A stretch of 51,429 nt of DNA from Helicobacter cetorum. Its GTDB lineage: Bacteria; Campylobacterota; Campylobacteria; Campylobacterales; UBA6016. The notes under the pieces were generated by a model. The model worked only from the letters and a program-made list of their open reading frames with translations. It made no database searches and was not told where the DNA came from. The translations under genes and the position numbers were made by a program. The stretch spans positions 1-51,429 of the forward strand of contig DZAX01000015.1 in assembly GCA_022729705.1 (NCBI GenBank). The letters run 5' to 3'. This document shows positions 51,378-51,429 of the stretch, in pieces (position 1 is the first letter of the stretch; the number at the start of each line of letters is the position of its first letter).

Positions 51378-51429
51378 AATCCCCCAAATTGTCAAGACAA
51401 CATTCTAAAAAATCTTATTCCCTTTAACA
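51378..51429 (-). repeat. Right arm of 52-bp terminal inverted repeat
   Basis: The reverse complement equals 11-62 apart from one base. It begins about 50 bases upstream of the DUF948-like gene start. See the left arm for interpretation. Confidence 0.85.

Noticed and set aside
1-51429. CRISPR array, prophage genes or replication origin
   Set aside because: No regularly spaced direct repeats, cas genes, phage structural or integrase genes, dnaA gene or DnaA-box cluster were seen.

Overview
The window reads as chromosomal DNA of a Campylobacterota (Epsilonproteobacteria) member, most likely a sulfur-metabolising Campylobacterales relative. This is inferred from gene content and order, not from a marker-gene search. 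The support is: slt-rlpA-...-lptC-lptA-engB-mreD-like-mrdA in the order seen in Campylobacter and Helicobacter; flgB-flgC-fliE behind a sigma-54 type promoter; a short GNAT-type ArgA; a PsrABC-type molybdoenzyme; and moderate-to-low GC with frequent overlapping starts. The two window ends carry the same 52-bp sequence in inverted orientation (51/52 matches). The window may therefore be a whole contig whose assembly stopped inside two copies of one mobile element.

Region 1 (1-11.8 kb) is accessory-rich and bounded by two decayed IS481-type copies facing outward. Inside lie a PhnA-domain protein, a HaeIII-like (GGCC) cytosine methyltransferase, a single-ORF fusion of a cytosine methyltransferase with an Eco47II/Sau96I-like (GGNCC) endonuclease, a B12/radical SAM protein, two small envelope genes, an arsenic module (arsC-arsR, then arsB) and htpG. 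Region 2 (11.8-20.1 kb) holds two divergent c-di-GMP signalling proteins (GAF/HD-GYP and haem-type sensor GGDEF-EAL), an unrecognised gene, fliN-fliO, and a decayed zinc-ribbon/cyclase/ATPase/TPR gene. Region 3 (20.1-33.7 kb) is housekeeping: tatD, murG, ftsW, flgB-flgC-fliE-ftsI, a DnaQ-like exonuclease, aroG, gltX, a two-component pair, pyrC and a phosphohexomutase. Region 4 (33.9-39.9 kb) is a psrABC-type respiratory operon, a strong bidirectional terminator and ccoG. Region 5 (39.9-51.4 kb) has rfbBACD (dTDP-rhamnose), then one long run of overlapping envelope genes (slt, rlpA, hisB, lptC, lptA, engB, argA, mreD-like, mrdA), ybeY, a candidate structured RNA, tRNA-Met(CAT) and two small membrane-associated genes.

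Several functions fit together. The arsenic genes reduce arsenate and export arsenite. The rfb enzymes feed rhamnose to surface glycans. The murG/ftsW/ftsI, slt/rlpA and mreD-like/mrdA genes build and remodel peptidoglycan for division and elongation. lptC/lptA move lipopolysaccharide. fliN/fliO and flgBC/fliE serve the flagellum, next to c-di-GMP enzymes that could tune motility.

The least ordinary signals are four. First, three families of dispersed intergenic structured repeats, two of them with compensatory base changes in their stems. Second, the M-R fusion beside a methyltransferase of overlapping specificity, in a window where GGCC looks rare by eye. Third, two IS481 copies sharing the same frameshift. 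Fourth, a promoter-driven, heavily base-paired non-coding stretch between ybeY and tRNA-Met. No CRISPR array was seen.
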